From Arthrobacter sp. UM1 (GTDB lineage: Bacteria; Actinomycetota; Actinomycetes; Actinomycetales; Micrococcaceae): a stretch of DNA of 64,000 nucleotides. Each line of letters opens with the position of its first letter. Positions within the stretch are counted from its first letter, which is position 1. A program made the translations under genes and the position numbers. The stretch spans positions 62,001 to 126,000 of the forward strand of contig NZ_JACWAB010000002.1 in the NCBI RefSeq assembly GCF_020483305.1. The letters run 5' to 3'. The notes under the pieces are model-generated. The model was not told the origin of the DNA, did not search any database, and saw nothing but the letters and a program-made list of their open reading frames with translations. This document shows, piece after piece, positions 32,727 to 40,725 of the stretch.

Positions 32727-33623
32727 CTAATACTCCTCCGCCGCACCCGCCTCGCGCTGTGACGCCTCGGCGACCGCCGCATCCGAGCCCTTGACCATGA
32801 GGGTCACGTCTGCGCTGACGAAGACGAAGTCCGCCCCCGCGGCCCGGTACCGCGCGGCCACGCTCGGGTCGAACGCGTTGACGCCCGTCTTCACACCGGC
32901 TTCCGCGCATGCACGGATCGTCTCGACGACAGCGTCCTGGACCGTCGCATCCGCGGGGGTCGAGGCGAGGCCCATGGAGCCCGCGAGGTCCGCAGGGCCG
33001 ATGAACACGGCGTCCACCCCCTCCACGGCGGCGATTTCGCGGACGTTGCCCATGCCCTCGACCGTCTCGATCTGGACCACGAGGCTGACGAGCTCGCGGG
33101 CCCGGCCCACATAGCCGGGCACCCGGCCCCACCGGGAGGCGCGGGCGAGGGCCGAGCCGATGCCTCGCACGCCGTTCCGCGCGGGGAGGGCACCGGCGTC
33201 CGCGGCGCTGCGGGCCGCCCGGTCACCGTCCCGGCCGTCCCCGGAAGTCCCCGCATCCGCAGAGGCCCGCTCGTCCGGGTAGGACACGGCGGCCACGGCG
33301 GCGCGCGCCTGCTCCGCCGTGGACACCATCGGCACCAGGAGGTTCTGCGCCCCGGTGTCGAGGAACTGCTTGATGAGCACGGGGTCGTTCCACGGCACGC
33401 GGACGATCGCCGTCGCGTCATAGGCCTCGAGCGCCTGGAGCATCGGGACGAGCCCGTCCAGGCCGACGGGGGAGTGCTCGCCGTCGACGAGGACCAGCTC
33501 CGCTCCCGAGCCCGCCATGATCTCGGCCGCCACGGGGGAGCCCGAGGCCGCCCAGAGGCCCGTCAGCGGCCCGGTCGCGGCGGCGAGGCGCTCCCGGAGG
33601 GTCGGCTTCAGACGAACCGGCAT
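32727..33623 (-). CDS. hpaI: 4-hydroxy-2-oxoheptane-1,7-dioate aldolase (HpaI)
   Basis: 298 residues, class II HpcH/HpaI aldolase: LVLVDGEHSP (His50), AIVRVPWNDPVLIKQFLDTGAQNLLVPMVST and VVQIETVEGMGNV with the metal-binding Glu, then FIGPADLAGSMG. It splits 4-hydroxy-2-oxoheptanedioate into pyruvate and succinic semialdehyde, the last reaction of the homoprotocatechuate pathway. An insertion of about 30 polar residues (around 118-150, DAGTSGDGRDGDRAARSAADAG) sits where the E. coli enzyme has a short YPP-AG loop. Its start overlaps the end of hpaH by 16 bp, at the 3' end of the hpa operon. Confidence 0.92.
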   Translation of the reverse strand: MPVRLKPTLRERLAAATGPLTGLWAASGSPVAAEIMAGSGAELVLVDGEHSPVGLDGLVPMLQALEAYDATAIVRVPWNDPVLIKQFLDTGAQNLLVPMVSTAEQARAAVAAVSYPDERASADAGTSGDGRDGDRAARSAADAGALPARNGVRGIGSALARASRWGRVPGYVGRARELVSLVVQIETVEGMGNVREIAAVEGVDAVFIGPADLAGSMGLASTPADATVQDAVVETIRACAEAGVKTGVNAFDPSVAARYRAAGADFVFVSADVTLMVKGSDAAVAEASQREAGAAEEY

Positions 33624-34432
33624 GCGATCTCTCCCAGGTCGAGGCCGTTCGCGGCGCGGTAGGCGCAGCGGATGTCGTCGCCCCGCTCCACCCAGAGCGG
33701 GCGGGTGAAGGATCCGGACAGGATGACCTCCCCGGCCTTGAGGGTCTCGCCGTGCGGGGCGAGCCGGTTGGCCAGCCAGGCCACTCCGAGCGCGGGGTCG
33801 CCGAGCACCGCCCCGGAGACCCCGGACTCCTCCACCGTGCCGTTGCGGCTCAGCATGGCTCCCGCCCAGCGCAGGTCGAACGCGTCCGGAGCCACGCGCG
33901 TGTCGGAGAGGACCATGGCGCCGAGGGCCGCGTTGTCGCTGATCGTGTCCACGATCGTGCGCCCGGTCAGCTGGATGTGCGAGTCGAGGATCTCGAGGGC
34001 GGGGATGACCGCCGTCGTCGCCTCCAGCACGTCCTCGCGCGAGCAGTCCGGGCCGGAGAGGTCCCGGCCGAGCTCGAACGCGAGCTCCACCTCGATCCGG
34101 ACGTTGGACCAGCGGTCCCACGGCAGCTCGTCGCCGGAGCGGACCACCTGGTCCTCGAAGATCACGCCGTAGTCCGGCTCGGTGATGCCGGTGGCGTCCT
34201 GCATCGCCTTGCTCGTCAGGCCGATCTTGCGCCCGGCGATCCGGCCGCCTGCCTCGAGCCGGCGCTGCGCCCAGATCCGCTGGACGGCGTAGGCGTCCTC
34301 CACGGTCATCTCCGGGTGCCGCTCGCTGATGAGCGGGACGGTCCCGCCCGACGACGTCGCGGCGGCGAGCTCGTCGGCGAGGCCGCGGACGGCGTCGTCG
34401 TCCAGGGTCCGCGCTCCCGTGGGCGCGCCCAT
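33608..34432 (-). CDS. hpaH: 2-oxo-hept-3-ene-1,7-dioate hydratase (HpaH)
   Basis: 274 residues of the hydratase/decarboxylase (FAH-like) family: GRKIGLTSKAMQDATGITEPDYGVIFEDQVV, RIEVELAFELGRDL with metal-binding acidic residues, and PALEILDSHIQLTGRTIVDTISDNA. It adds water to 2-oxo-hept-3-enedioate to give the HpaI substrate. Its ATG overlaps the hpaD stop by one base (TGATG), so the two are translationally coupled. The family also contains MhpD and DmpE enzymes; position between hpaD and hpaI decides the name. Confidence 0.9.
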   Translation of the reverse strand: MGAPTGARTLDDDAVRGLADELAAATSSGGTVPLISERHPEMTVEDAYAVQRIWAQRRLEAGGRIAGRKIGLTSKAMQDATGITEPDYGVIFEDQVVRSGDELPWDRWSNVRIEVELAFELGRDLSGPDCSREDVLEATTAVIPALEILDSHIQLTGRTIVDTISDNAALGAMVLSDTRVAPDAFDLRWAGAMLSRNGTVEESGVSGAVLGDPALGVAWLANRLAPHGETLKAGEVILSGSFTRPLWVERGDDIRCAYRAANGLDLGEIACRFV

Positions 34433-35529
34433 CAGAGCTGGTGTCCCATCTTGAAGCCGACCTCCTCGCCCGGGTCCCCGCTCATCGCGTCGCCGGGCTT
34501 GCGCGTGTAGGAGAAGCCGTCCGCGCCGATGGTCACGTCCATCTCGCGGGACTCCTCGCGCGTCACGATCTCCTGGACGTTCCCGTCCAGGTCGAGGACC
34601 GGCGAGGCGTCCGTGTACCAGGAGGGGACCACGGGGTTGCCCCACCAGTCGCGGCGCTGGTTGTCGTGGACGTCCCAGGTGATCGTGGGGTTGTCCGGGT
34701 CTCCCGTGTAGTAGTCCTGCGTGTAGATCTCCACGCGGTGCCCGTCCGGGTCCCGCAGGTAGAGGTAGAACGCGTTGGAGACGCCGTGGCGGCCGGGCCC
34801 GCGCTCGATCTGGTCGCTGATGCGCAGGGCGCCCATCTTGTCGCAGATCTGGATGATGTTGTGCTTCTCGTGCGTGGAGAACGCGATGTGGTGCATCCGC
34901 GGGCCGTCGCCGCCCGTGAGCGCCGTGTCGTGGACCGTGCCCTTGCGGTGCATCCACGCCGCGTACGTCACGCCGGCCTCGTCCTGGATGTCCTCGGTGA
35001 CGCGGAACCCGAGGTTCTCGAGGTACGTCCGGCCGCGCGGCACGTCCGGCGTGACCTGGTTGAAGTGGTCCAGGCGCACGAGCTCGCCCGCCGAGTAGAG
35101 GTCGTAGCGCATGTGGAGGCGCTCCACGTGGTCCACCTCGTAGAAGAACTCGTAGGGGAACCCGAGCGGGTCCTCGACGCGGACGGCGTTGCGGATGCCC
35201 TTGACGAACCCCTCGGCGCGGCGCTCCGTGCGGCAGCCGAGCTCCCGGTAGTACGCCTCCGCTCGGTCCACCTCCTCCTGGGAGCGCACCCGGAAGCCCA
35301 TCGCGGCCACGGCGGCCACGGGGCCCTTGCGCAGGACCATGTTGTGGTGGATGAACTCCTCGAACGAGCGCAGGTAGACCGCGTTCTCGTCCTCCTCCGT
35401 GACGTGCAGGCCGAGGACGTCCACGTAGAACGCCCGGGAGGCCGCGAGGTCCGTGACCACGTACTCGGCGTAGGCGCAGCGCAGGATGTCCGGCGCGGGG
35501 ACGGAGGGCTTCGGGATCTCGGTGCTCAT
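34432..35529 (-). CDS. hpaD: Homoprotocatechuate 2,3-dioxygenase (HpaD / MndD type)
   Basis: 365 residues, two-module vicinal-oxygen-chelate extradiol dioxygenase. The metal ligands fall exactly at the numbering of the Brevibacterium/Arthrobacter enzymes: His155 (LDHFNQV), His214 (MHHIAFST) and Glu267 (VEIYT), with the acid-base His200 (GTVH) and Tyr257 also in place. It opens the ring of 3,4-dihydroxyphenylacetate to 5-carboxymethyl-2-hydroxymuconate semialdehyde. Arthrobacter MndD uses Mn and the Brevibacterium enzyme Fe; sequence alone does not settle which metal is used here. It is coupled to hpaH and follows hpaE by 33 bp. Confidence 0.95.
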   Translation of the reverse strand: MSTEIPKPSVPAPDILRCAYAEYVVTDLAASRAFYVDVLGLHVTEEDENAVYLRSFEEFIHHNMVLRKGPVAAVAAMGFRVRSQEEVDRAEAYYRELGCRTERRAEGFVKGIRNAVRVEDPLGFPYEFFYEVDHVERLHMRYDLYSAGELVRLDHFNQVTPDVPRGRTYLENLGFRVTEDIQDEAGVTYAAWMHRKGTVHDTALTGGDGPRMHHIAFSTHEKHNIIQICDKMGALRISDQIERGPGRHGVSNAFYLYLRDPDGHRVEIYTQDYYTGDPDNPTITWDVHDNQRRDWWGNPVVPSWYTDASPVLDLDGNVQEIVTREESREMDVTIGADGFSYTRKPGDAMSGDPGEEVGFKMGHQL

Positions 35530-35562
35530 GGTCTTCTCCTTCGAAGGCTCGCGGTGGGCGCG

Positions 35563-37056
35563 TCAGGCGCCGAACTTGGGGGTGTGGACGTCGCCGAGCG
35601 TGATGTGGACGGCCTGCTGGTCCGTGTAGAAGTCGATCGAGCGGTAGCCTCCCTCGTGGCCCAGCCCCGAGGCCTTGACGCCGCCGAACGGCGAGCGCAG
35701 GTCCCGGACGTTGTGGCTGTTGAGCCAGACCATGCCCGAGTCCACGGCCTGCGCGAACGTGTGCGCCCGCTTGAGGTCGTTGGTCCAGATGTACGCCGCG
35801 AGCCCGTAGCGCGTGTTGTTCGCGAGCTCGAGCGCCTCCTCCTCCGTCTCGAACGGGGTGATGGCGACGACGGGCCCGAAGATCTCCTCCTGGAAGATCC
35901 GGGCGTCGGGCTTGACGTCCGCGAAGACCGTGGGGGCCACGTAGTTGCCCTCCTCGAGCCCCTCGGGGCGGCCGCCGCCCGCGAGCAGGCGGCCCTCCTC
36001 CTTGCCGAGCTCCACGTAGGACATGACCTTCTCGTAGTGCTCCGGGTGGACGAGCGCGCCCACCTGCGTCTTCGGGTCGTGCGGATCGCCGACGACGACG
36101 TTCTTCGCCCGCGCCGCGTACTTCTCCAGGAACTCGTCGTAGACGCTCCGCTGCACCAGGATGCGGCTGCCGGCCGTGCAGCGCTCGCCGTTGAGGGAGA
36201 ACACGCCGAACAGCGTCGAGTCGATCGCGGCGTCGAGGTCCGCGTCGTCGAACACGACCGCCGGGGACTTGCCGCCGAGCTCCATCGACATGCCCTTGAG
36301 GTGCTCCGCGCAGTTGCGGAAGATGAGCTTGCCCGTGTTGGACTCGCCCGTGAAGGAGATGAGCGGGACGTCGGGGTGCTTGACGAGCGCGTCTCCCGCC
36401 TCCTCGCCGATGCCGTTGACCATGTTGAACACGCCCTGCGGCAGGCCCGCGTCCTCGAAGATCTCAGCCCAGAGCGAGGCGGAGAGCGGCGTGAACTCGG
36501 CCGGCTTGAGCACCACGGTGCAGCCGGAGGCGAGCGCCGGCGCGAGCTTCCAGGACTCGAGCATGAACGGCGTGTTCCACGGCGTGATGAGGCCGGCCAC
36601 GCCCTTCGGCTTGCGGTTGACGTAGTTGAGCTGGCTGCCCGGGACCTTGAACGCGTTGTCGTGCTGGGCCACGATCAGGTCCGCGAAGAAGCGGAAGTTC
36701 TCCGCCGCGCGGCGCGCCTGGCCGCGCGCCTGCGTGATGGGCAGGCCGGTGTCGAACGTCTCCATCTCCGCGAGGCGGTCCTCCTGCGCGACGACGGCGT
36801 CCGCGATCCGGTTGAGGACCGTGGCGCGCTCGCGGGGCTTCATGCGGGGCCACGGGCCCTCCGTGAAGGCTCGCGTCGCCGCCTGGACGGCCTGGTCCAC
36901 GTCCGCCTTCTTGCCCGCGGCGCCCTGGGCGTAGGGCTTGTTGGTGACCGGGTCGAGGACGTCGAACGTCTCGCCGTCGAGGGAGTCGACGAACTGCCCG
37001 TCGATGTAGTGCTGGATGGTGCTCGGAAGGTTCTCGGGGACGTAGTGCTCGCTCAT
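35563..37056 (-). CDS. hpaE: 5-carboxymethyl-2-hydroxymuconate semialdehyde dehydrogenase (HpaE)
   Basis: 497 residues. The ATG at 37056 has GAGGAG upstream. Aldehyde dehydrogenase motifs are complete: TPWNTPFMLESWKLAPALA, SMELGGKSPAVVFDDADL (general base Glu) and SLNGERCTAGSRI (catalytic Cys). It oxidises the ring-fission semialdehyde to 5-carboxymethyl-2-hydroxymuconate with NAD. Placement between the GntR regulator and hpaD supports this function over other aldehyde dehydrogenases. Confidence 0.93.
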   Translation of the reverse strand: MSEHYVPENLPSTIQHYIDGQFVDSLDGETFDVLDPVTNKPYAQGAAGKKADVDQAVQAATRAFTEGPWPRMKPRERATVLNRIADAVVAQEDRLAEMETFDTGLPITQARGQARRAAENFRFFADLIVAQHDNAFKVPGSQLNYVNRKPKGVAGLITPWNTPFMLESWKLAPALASGCTVVLKPAEFTPLSASLWAEIFEDAGLPQGVFNMVNGIGEEAGDALVKHPDVPLISFTGESNTGKLIFRNCAEHLKGMSMELGGKSPAVVFDDADLDAAIDSTLFGVFSLNGERCTAGSRILVQRSVYDEFLEKYAARAKNVVVGDPHDPKTQVGALVHPEHYEKVMSYVELGKEEGRLLAGGGRPEGLEEGNYVAPTVFADVKPDARIFQEEIFGPVVAITPFETEEEALELANNTRYGLAAYIWTNDLKRAHTFAQAVDSGMVWLNSHNVRDLRSPFGGVKASGLGHEGGYRSIDFYTDQQAVHITLGDVHTPKFGA

Positions 37057-37085
37057 GGTGCGCTCCTCGTCGTCGTTCTCAGGGG

Positions 37086-37769
37086 TCAGGTGGTCTGTCG
37101 GTTCTCTGGACTGTCGGCGGCCGCGTGGGCCTCCTGGAAGGCCGCGAGGGTGTTCCAGCGGTGCCGCCGGGCCGCCTGCTCCACGGCTTCGTAGCCGGCG
37201 CGCTCCTCGATGAGCCTCAGGATCTCGTCGTGCTCCTCGACGGAGCTGCGGGCGCGGTTCGGGATGAACGCGAACGTGGAGCGCCGGAGGCGGTCCAGCC
37301 GGGCCCATCCCCGCTCCACGAGGTCGGAGAGGTGAGGGTTGCAGCAGCGCCCGTGGAGCACGCGGTGCAGGGCCGCGTTGAGGTCCGTGAAGCGCTGCGG
37401 GTCGAAGTCCTCGAGCCCCGCTCGCATCTCCTCGTTGAGCCGGTGCGCCTCGCGGAGGTCCTCCGGGGTGAGCAGGGGAGCGGCGAGCGCCGTCGCCGCG
37501 GCCTCCACGACCCCGAGGGTCTGCATCGTGTGCATGTACTCCTCCGGGTCGATCGAGGCGATCGTGGCGCCCACGTTCCTCTGGAAGGTCACCACGCCCT
37601 CGGCCTCGAGCCGCCGGACCGCCTCGCGGACGGGCACCACGGACATGCCGAGCTCCGCGGCCACGCGGCCGAGGACGATCCTCTCGCCGTGCGCGTACGA
37701 GCCCGCCGCGATGCGCTCGCTGAGGAACGCGTGGGCCTGCTCGGACTTGCTGAGGGCCGCCGAGCTCAT
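37086..37769 (-). CDS. GntR-family (FCD) regulator of the hpa operon
   Basis: 227 residues when started at the ATG at 37769, which overlaps the upstream stop codon (ATGA). The winged helix is at about residues 8-70 (VLGRVAAELGMSVVPVREAVRRLEAEGVVTFQRNVGATIA). The C-terminal all-helical FCD ligand domain contains the metal/ligand residues DLNAALHRVLHG and SVEEHDEILRLI. It lies inside the hpa operon and probably represses it through the palindrome at 39283-39296, relieved by a pathway intermediate such as homoprotocatechuate. Confidence 0.9.
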   Translation of the reverse strand: MSSAALSKSEQAHAFLSERIAAGSYAHGERIVLGRVAAELGMSVVPVREAVRRLEAEGVVTFQRNVGATIASIDPEEYMHTMQTLGVVEAAATALAAPLLTPEDLREAHRLNEEMRAGLEDFDPQRFTDLNAALHRVLHGRCCNPHLSDLVERGWARLDRLRRSTFAFIPNRARSSVEEHDEILRLIEERAGYEAVEQAARRHRWNTLAAFQEAHAAADSPENRQTT

Positions 37770-39277
37770 GCCCGGCTCCGCTTCCACTCCTCGAACTTCG
37801 CGGTCCACTCGGCGTTCGGCGGGAACAGGCCCTCCACGGAGTGGCCCTCCTTGACGCGCTCGAACACGAACTCGTCCTGCAGCTCGTGCTCGACGGCGGC
37901 CGTGGAGACCTCGTCCACGAGGTGGGGCGGGATGACGATGATGCCGTCTGCGTCCGCCACGATCACGTCTCCCGGCTGGACCGCGGTGCCGCCGCAGGCC
38001 ACCGTCTCGTCCACGGCCCAGGGGACGTGCTTGCGGCCGAGGACCGCCGGATGCGCGTTCTGGTAGAAGGCGGGGATGTCCAGGGCCGCCACGGCGTCGA
38101 GGTCCCGCACGCCGCCGTCGGTGATGACGCCGGCCGCGCCGCGCACCTGGGCGCGCAGCGCGAGGATGTCGCCGAGCGTTCCGGAGCCCGACTCGCCGCG
38201 CGCGTCCATGACGAGCACCTCGCCCTCGCCCACGGACTCGATGGCCCGCTTCTGCGCGTTGAACCCGCCGCCGAACTCTGTGAAGAGGTCCTCGCGGTTG
38301 GGCACGTAGCGCAGGGTCCGCGCCGTGCCGATGACCTTGGCGCCCGGCTTGGTGGTGCGCAGGCCGTCGATGCTCGCGTTGTTGATCCCGCGCTTGCGCA
38401 GCTGGACCGAGAGGGTGGCCGTGGCCACGCGGCTCAGGCGCTCGCGGATCTCGTCCGTGAGGACCGAGGCGGGGGAGGGGGCGGGCGTCGTCGTGCCCTC
38501 CGCGGGGGCCGTTGCGGAGTCCGCGCCGCTCGCGGTCGAGGCCGCCGGCCGCCGGGAGCCCCAGGCCTCCTCGCGCTGCTTCTCATCCGGGGCGGGCCGG
38601 GCGCCGAAGTCCGCGAACGGCTGGGCGCCCTCGACCACGCGGGAGACGAGGCGCCCGCTCGTGCGGCCCGTGCCGGGCACGTCCACCTCGACCTCGAGGG
38701 TCTGCCCCGGCTCCGCCACGGACGCGCCGGCGGGGGTGCCGGTCAGGATGATGTCGCCCGGCTCGAGCGTGATGACCTGGGAGAGGTCCGCCACGAGGAG
38801 CGGCAGCGGGAAGAGCAGGTCCGCGGTGGTGTCCTCCTGGACGAGCTCGCCGTCCAGCCACGTCCGCACGCGCAGCCGCGCGGGGTCCGCCTCGGCGGCC
38901 GGGATGAGGTCCGGCCCCACGGGCGTGTAGCCGTCCCCGCCCTTGGAGCGGAGGTTGGAGCCCTTGTCCGCAGCGCGGAGGTCGTAGACCCCGAGGTCGT
39001 TGCTCGCCGTCACCCCGGCCACGCAGTCCCAGGCCGTCTCCGGGGACACGCGCCGGGCGGTCTTCCCGATGACGACGGCGATCTCGCCCTCGTAGGCGAA
39101 CAGCTCGCAGCCTGCATGGCGCTCGACGTCCCCGCCGCTGCTCAGCGAGGTGGTCGGCTTGAGGAAGTAGGAGGGGACGGACGGGGTCCGGCCGCGCTCG
39201 GCGGCGCGGGAAGGGTAGTTGATGTGGACGGCGATGACCTTGCCGGCCCGCTCGATCAGATCTGTGCCCTGCGTCAT
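37766..39277 (-). CDS. HpaG-like fusion: FAH-domain isomerase plus RraA-like domain
   Basis: 503 residues in two parts. Residues 1-220 are a fumarylacetoacetate-hydrolase domain with metal ligands in ELFAYEGEIAVVIGK and YDLRAADKGSNLRSKGGDGYTPVGP, plus GDIILTGTPAG. After a Ser/Ala/Pro linker, residues about 270-490 form an RraA/HMG-aldolase-type domain (LRKRGINNASIDGLR, GSGTLGDILALRAQVRGAAGVITDGGVRD, GDVIVADADGIIVIP). Classic HpaG has two FAH domains that decarboxylate OPET and isomerise the product; here an RraA-like domain, a family including oxaloacetate decarboxylases, replaces one. It is the first gene of the operon, apparently leaderless. Confidence 0.85.
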   Translation of the reverse strand: MTQGTDLIERAGKVIAVHINYPSRAAERGRTPSVPSYFLKPTTSLSSGGDVERHAGCELFAYEGEIAVVIGKTARRVSPETAWDCVAGVTASNDLGVYDLRAADKGSNLRSKGGDGYTPVGPDLIPAAEADPARLRVRTWLDGELVQEDTTADLLFPLPLLVADLSQVITLEPGDIILTGTPAGASVAEPGQTLEVEVDVPGTGRTSGRLVSRVVEGAQPFADFGARPAPDEKQREEAWGSRRPAASTASGADSATAPAEGTTTPAPSPASVLTDEIRERLSRVATATLSVQLRKRGINNASIDGLRTTKPGAKVIGTARTLRYVPNREDLFTEFGGGFNAQKRAIESVGEGEVLVMDARGESGSGTLGDILALRAQVRGAAGVITDGGVRDLDAVAALDIPAFYQNAHPAVLGRKHVPWAVDETVACGGTAVQPGDVIVADADGIIVIPPHLVDEVSTAAVEHELQDEFVFERVKEGHSVEGLFPPNAEWTAKFEEWKRSRA

Positions 39278-39282
39278 AGTGT

Positions 39283-39296
39283 GATCGTATACGATC
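39283..39296. promoter_or_regulatory. Operator palindrome over the leaderless hpa promoter
   Basis: GATCGTATACGATC, a perfect 14-bp palindrome, begins 6 bp before the first hpa gene. On the minus strand a -10 box TACGAT (39284-39289) lies inside it, 6 nt from the ATG at 39277. The GTATAC core fits operators of FCD-type GntR regulators, and one such regulator is encoded in the operon. Confidence 0.6.
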
Positions 39297-39309
39297 GTGG
39301 GCCGCTCGA

Positions 39310-40518
39310 CTAGGCCGTGGGCGAAGCGGGGCAGAGCTCCTCCGTTGTCGTGGCCGTCAGGAGCCTGTGGGAGGCGACGTAGCGCTGTCGCCGGGTGAAC
39401 GCGGAGCCTCGTCCCGTGGCGGTGTGACGGATGGGCGCCGGCAGGGTGATGTGTTTCGGATGGGCTGGGCCGGAAAGGACGAAGACCTGAAGGCGTCCAG
39501 CTCGTCCCGAGGGTCTTGGGGAATCCGATCCTGAGGCCGTGTCGCGTTGGTCGGCTTCACCGGTGAACTGGGCGTCCCAGCCGTAGCGGGCGCCGTCGCC
39601 GAACGTCCAGCTGATGAATCGGCCGATCTTCCGGAGTGTGCGGTCCTCGGATCCGGAGAGGCGGTCTGCGTTCTCCTGTGTCCACTCGACATCGTCCTGA
39701 ACGTGGAGGATGGCAGGCACCTCCGGCATGACCTCTCGGTCGCGGTAGAAGCCGAGATGACTCGTGTCTCGGAAAAAGCGGCCTGGTTGGCAGACATACA
39801 TCCCCGCGCCGATGTCCGGCGAGTCCACCGTGCTTCGGTAGATGTCCCAGGCGTCCGCTGCCGGAACGATGACGGTGTCCTGCTTGACTTCCGGGCATCG
39901 AGAGTACGTCTCGTTCCAGGCGCTGCCCTGGCGGATCCAGTCGGCGAACGGCGGGCTCATCGCATGGGCCAGTCCCAGGATGTTCTCGATTTCGGCCGGG
40001 ATCCGCACGGAGAGCGGCGAATCGTGGTGTGCAACGCGATTTCGGAACTTCCGCACCTTCTCGAGGCGGGCTGCCGCTTCCTTGCGCTGGGCGATGAAGG
40101 ACTTGTCGAACACCGTGTGAAGGCTTTGCCGCCAGAGCTCTTCATTGGCGGGTTTGAACATACTCTGCCAGAAGCCGAAGGGGAGTCCGGCGATGACCTG
40201 GTCCCTCGAGAGCCGGTTCTCCTTCTTGAGACGGCTGACGACCTCGGCGATCCGCTGGTTCGACTCCTCTCCGAGCGAGGTGAGGGAGAGGAACCACGGG
40301 ATTCCGATCCGCGCTTCGTCCGCATACACGCTGAGAGCCTCGTCGATACGGTGTCGGAGCAGAACCTCAAGGTGGGCGATCACAGTCCAGCAGTCGGAGG
40401 CCATCTCGTTCGTCCACTCGTAGTATTCGAGTGCGCGGTCGGCGTCGTGATCCGCTTTGGCAAGGTACGGCTCAATGCGGCCTGGCGGCAGCGCCGCCAC
40501 GATGTCCTGTGTCCCCAT
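39310..40518 (-). CDS. AbiF-like HEPN abortive-infection protein
   Basis: 402 residues from the ATG at 40518. The Abi_2-type N-terminal region has KADHDADRALEYYEWTNEMASDCWTVIAHLEVLLRHRIDEAL and GLPFGFWQSMF. The HEPN RNase motif RX4H follows: Arg159-Asn-Arg-Val-Ala-His164 in KVRKFRNRVAHHDSPL. The last 200 residues are less familiar and make this longer than usual Abi proteins. HEPN proteins cleave RNA, and Abi members arrest growth on phage infection. A -10 box TACACT (40525-40530) sits 6 nt before the ATG within the palindrome AGTGTACACT (40525-40534). A hairpin able to form a pseudoknot lies just upstream on the same strand. Confidence 0.8.
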   Translation of the reverse strand: MGTQDIVAALPPGRIEPYLAKADHDADRALEYYEWTNEMASDCWTVIAHLEVLLRHRIDEALSVYADEARIGIPWFLSLTSLGEESNQRIAEVVSRLKKENRLSRDQVIAGLPFGFWQSMFKPANEELWRQSLHTVFDKSFIAQRKEAAARLEKVRKFRNRVAHHDSPLSVRIPAEIENILGLAHAMSPPFADWIRQGSAWNETYSRCPEVKQDTVIVPAADAWDIYRSTVDSPDIGAGMYVCQPGRFFRDTSHLGFYRDREVMPEVPAILHVQDDVEWTQENADRLSGSEDRTLRKIGRFISWTFGDGARYGWDAQFTGEADQRDTASGSDSPRPSGRAGRLQVFVLSGPAHPKHITLPAPIRHTATGRGSAFTRRQRYVASHRLLTATTTEELCPASPTA

Positions 40519-40544
40519 TGGCGTAGTGTACACTGCCTGGTGTA

Positions 40545-40595
40545 AATGCCCCCCTGAGTGCCTCTGAAGCAAGCGCCGGGGGGCTTCTTCGTGTC
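40545..40595 (-). ncRNA. Candidate antitoxin/guide-like structured RNA upstream of the Abi gene
   Basis: On the minus strand GCCCCCC (40584-40578) pairs perfectly with GGGGGGC (40554-40548). The 23-nt loop contains GCTTGCTTCAGAGGCAC, whose CTTC can pair with GAAG just 5' of the stem, giving an H-type pseudoknot. Structured RNAs immediately upstream of abiF-type genes have been reported by comparative genomics, and position and form agree here. Read on the plus strand the hairpin is followed by TTCTTCGT and could be a terminator, but no plus-strand gene leads into it. Confidence 0.45.
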
Positions 40596-40725
40596 ACCTT
40601 CTTGTCCGCGCGCTGGCCGGAGCCGCCCGCTGCGAGATACACGCTGCGGCTTGCTCTCCCCTTGAAGTCCTGCGCTCCCTTCGGTTGAGTGGGCCGTGAG
40701 TCAACCCATTTGGAGGTTTCCTGAC

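Noticed and set aside
40548-40590. Plus-strand intrinsic terminator reading of the G6/C6 hairpin
   Set aside because: A T-rich tail follows on the plus strand, but no plus-strand gene lies upstream; its position before the Abi gene favours a minus-strand RNA, though not proven.
40696-40725. Upstream GTG start for ectC
   Set aside because: GGAGG lies between it and the ATG at 40726, and EctC proteins begin near the later start.
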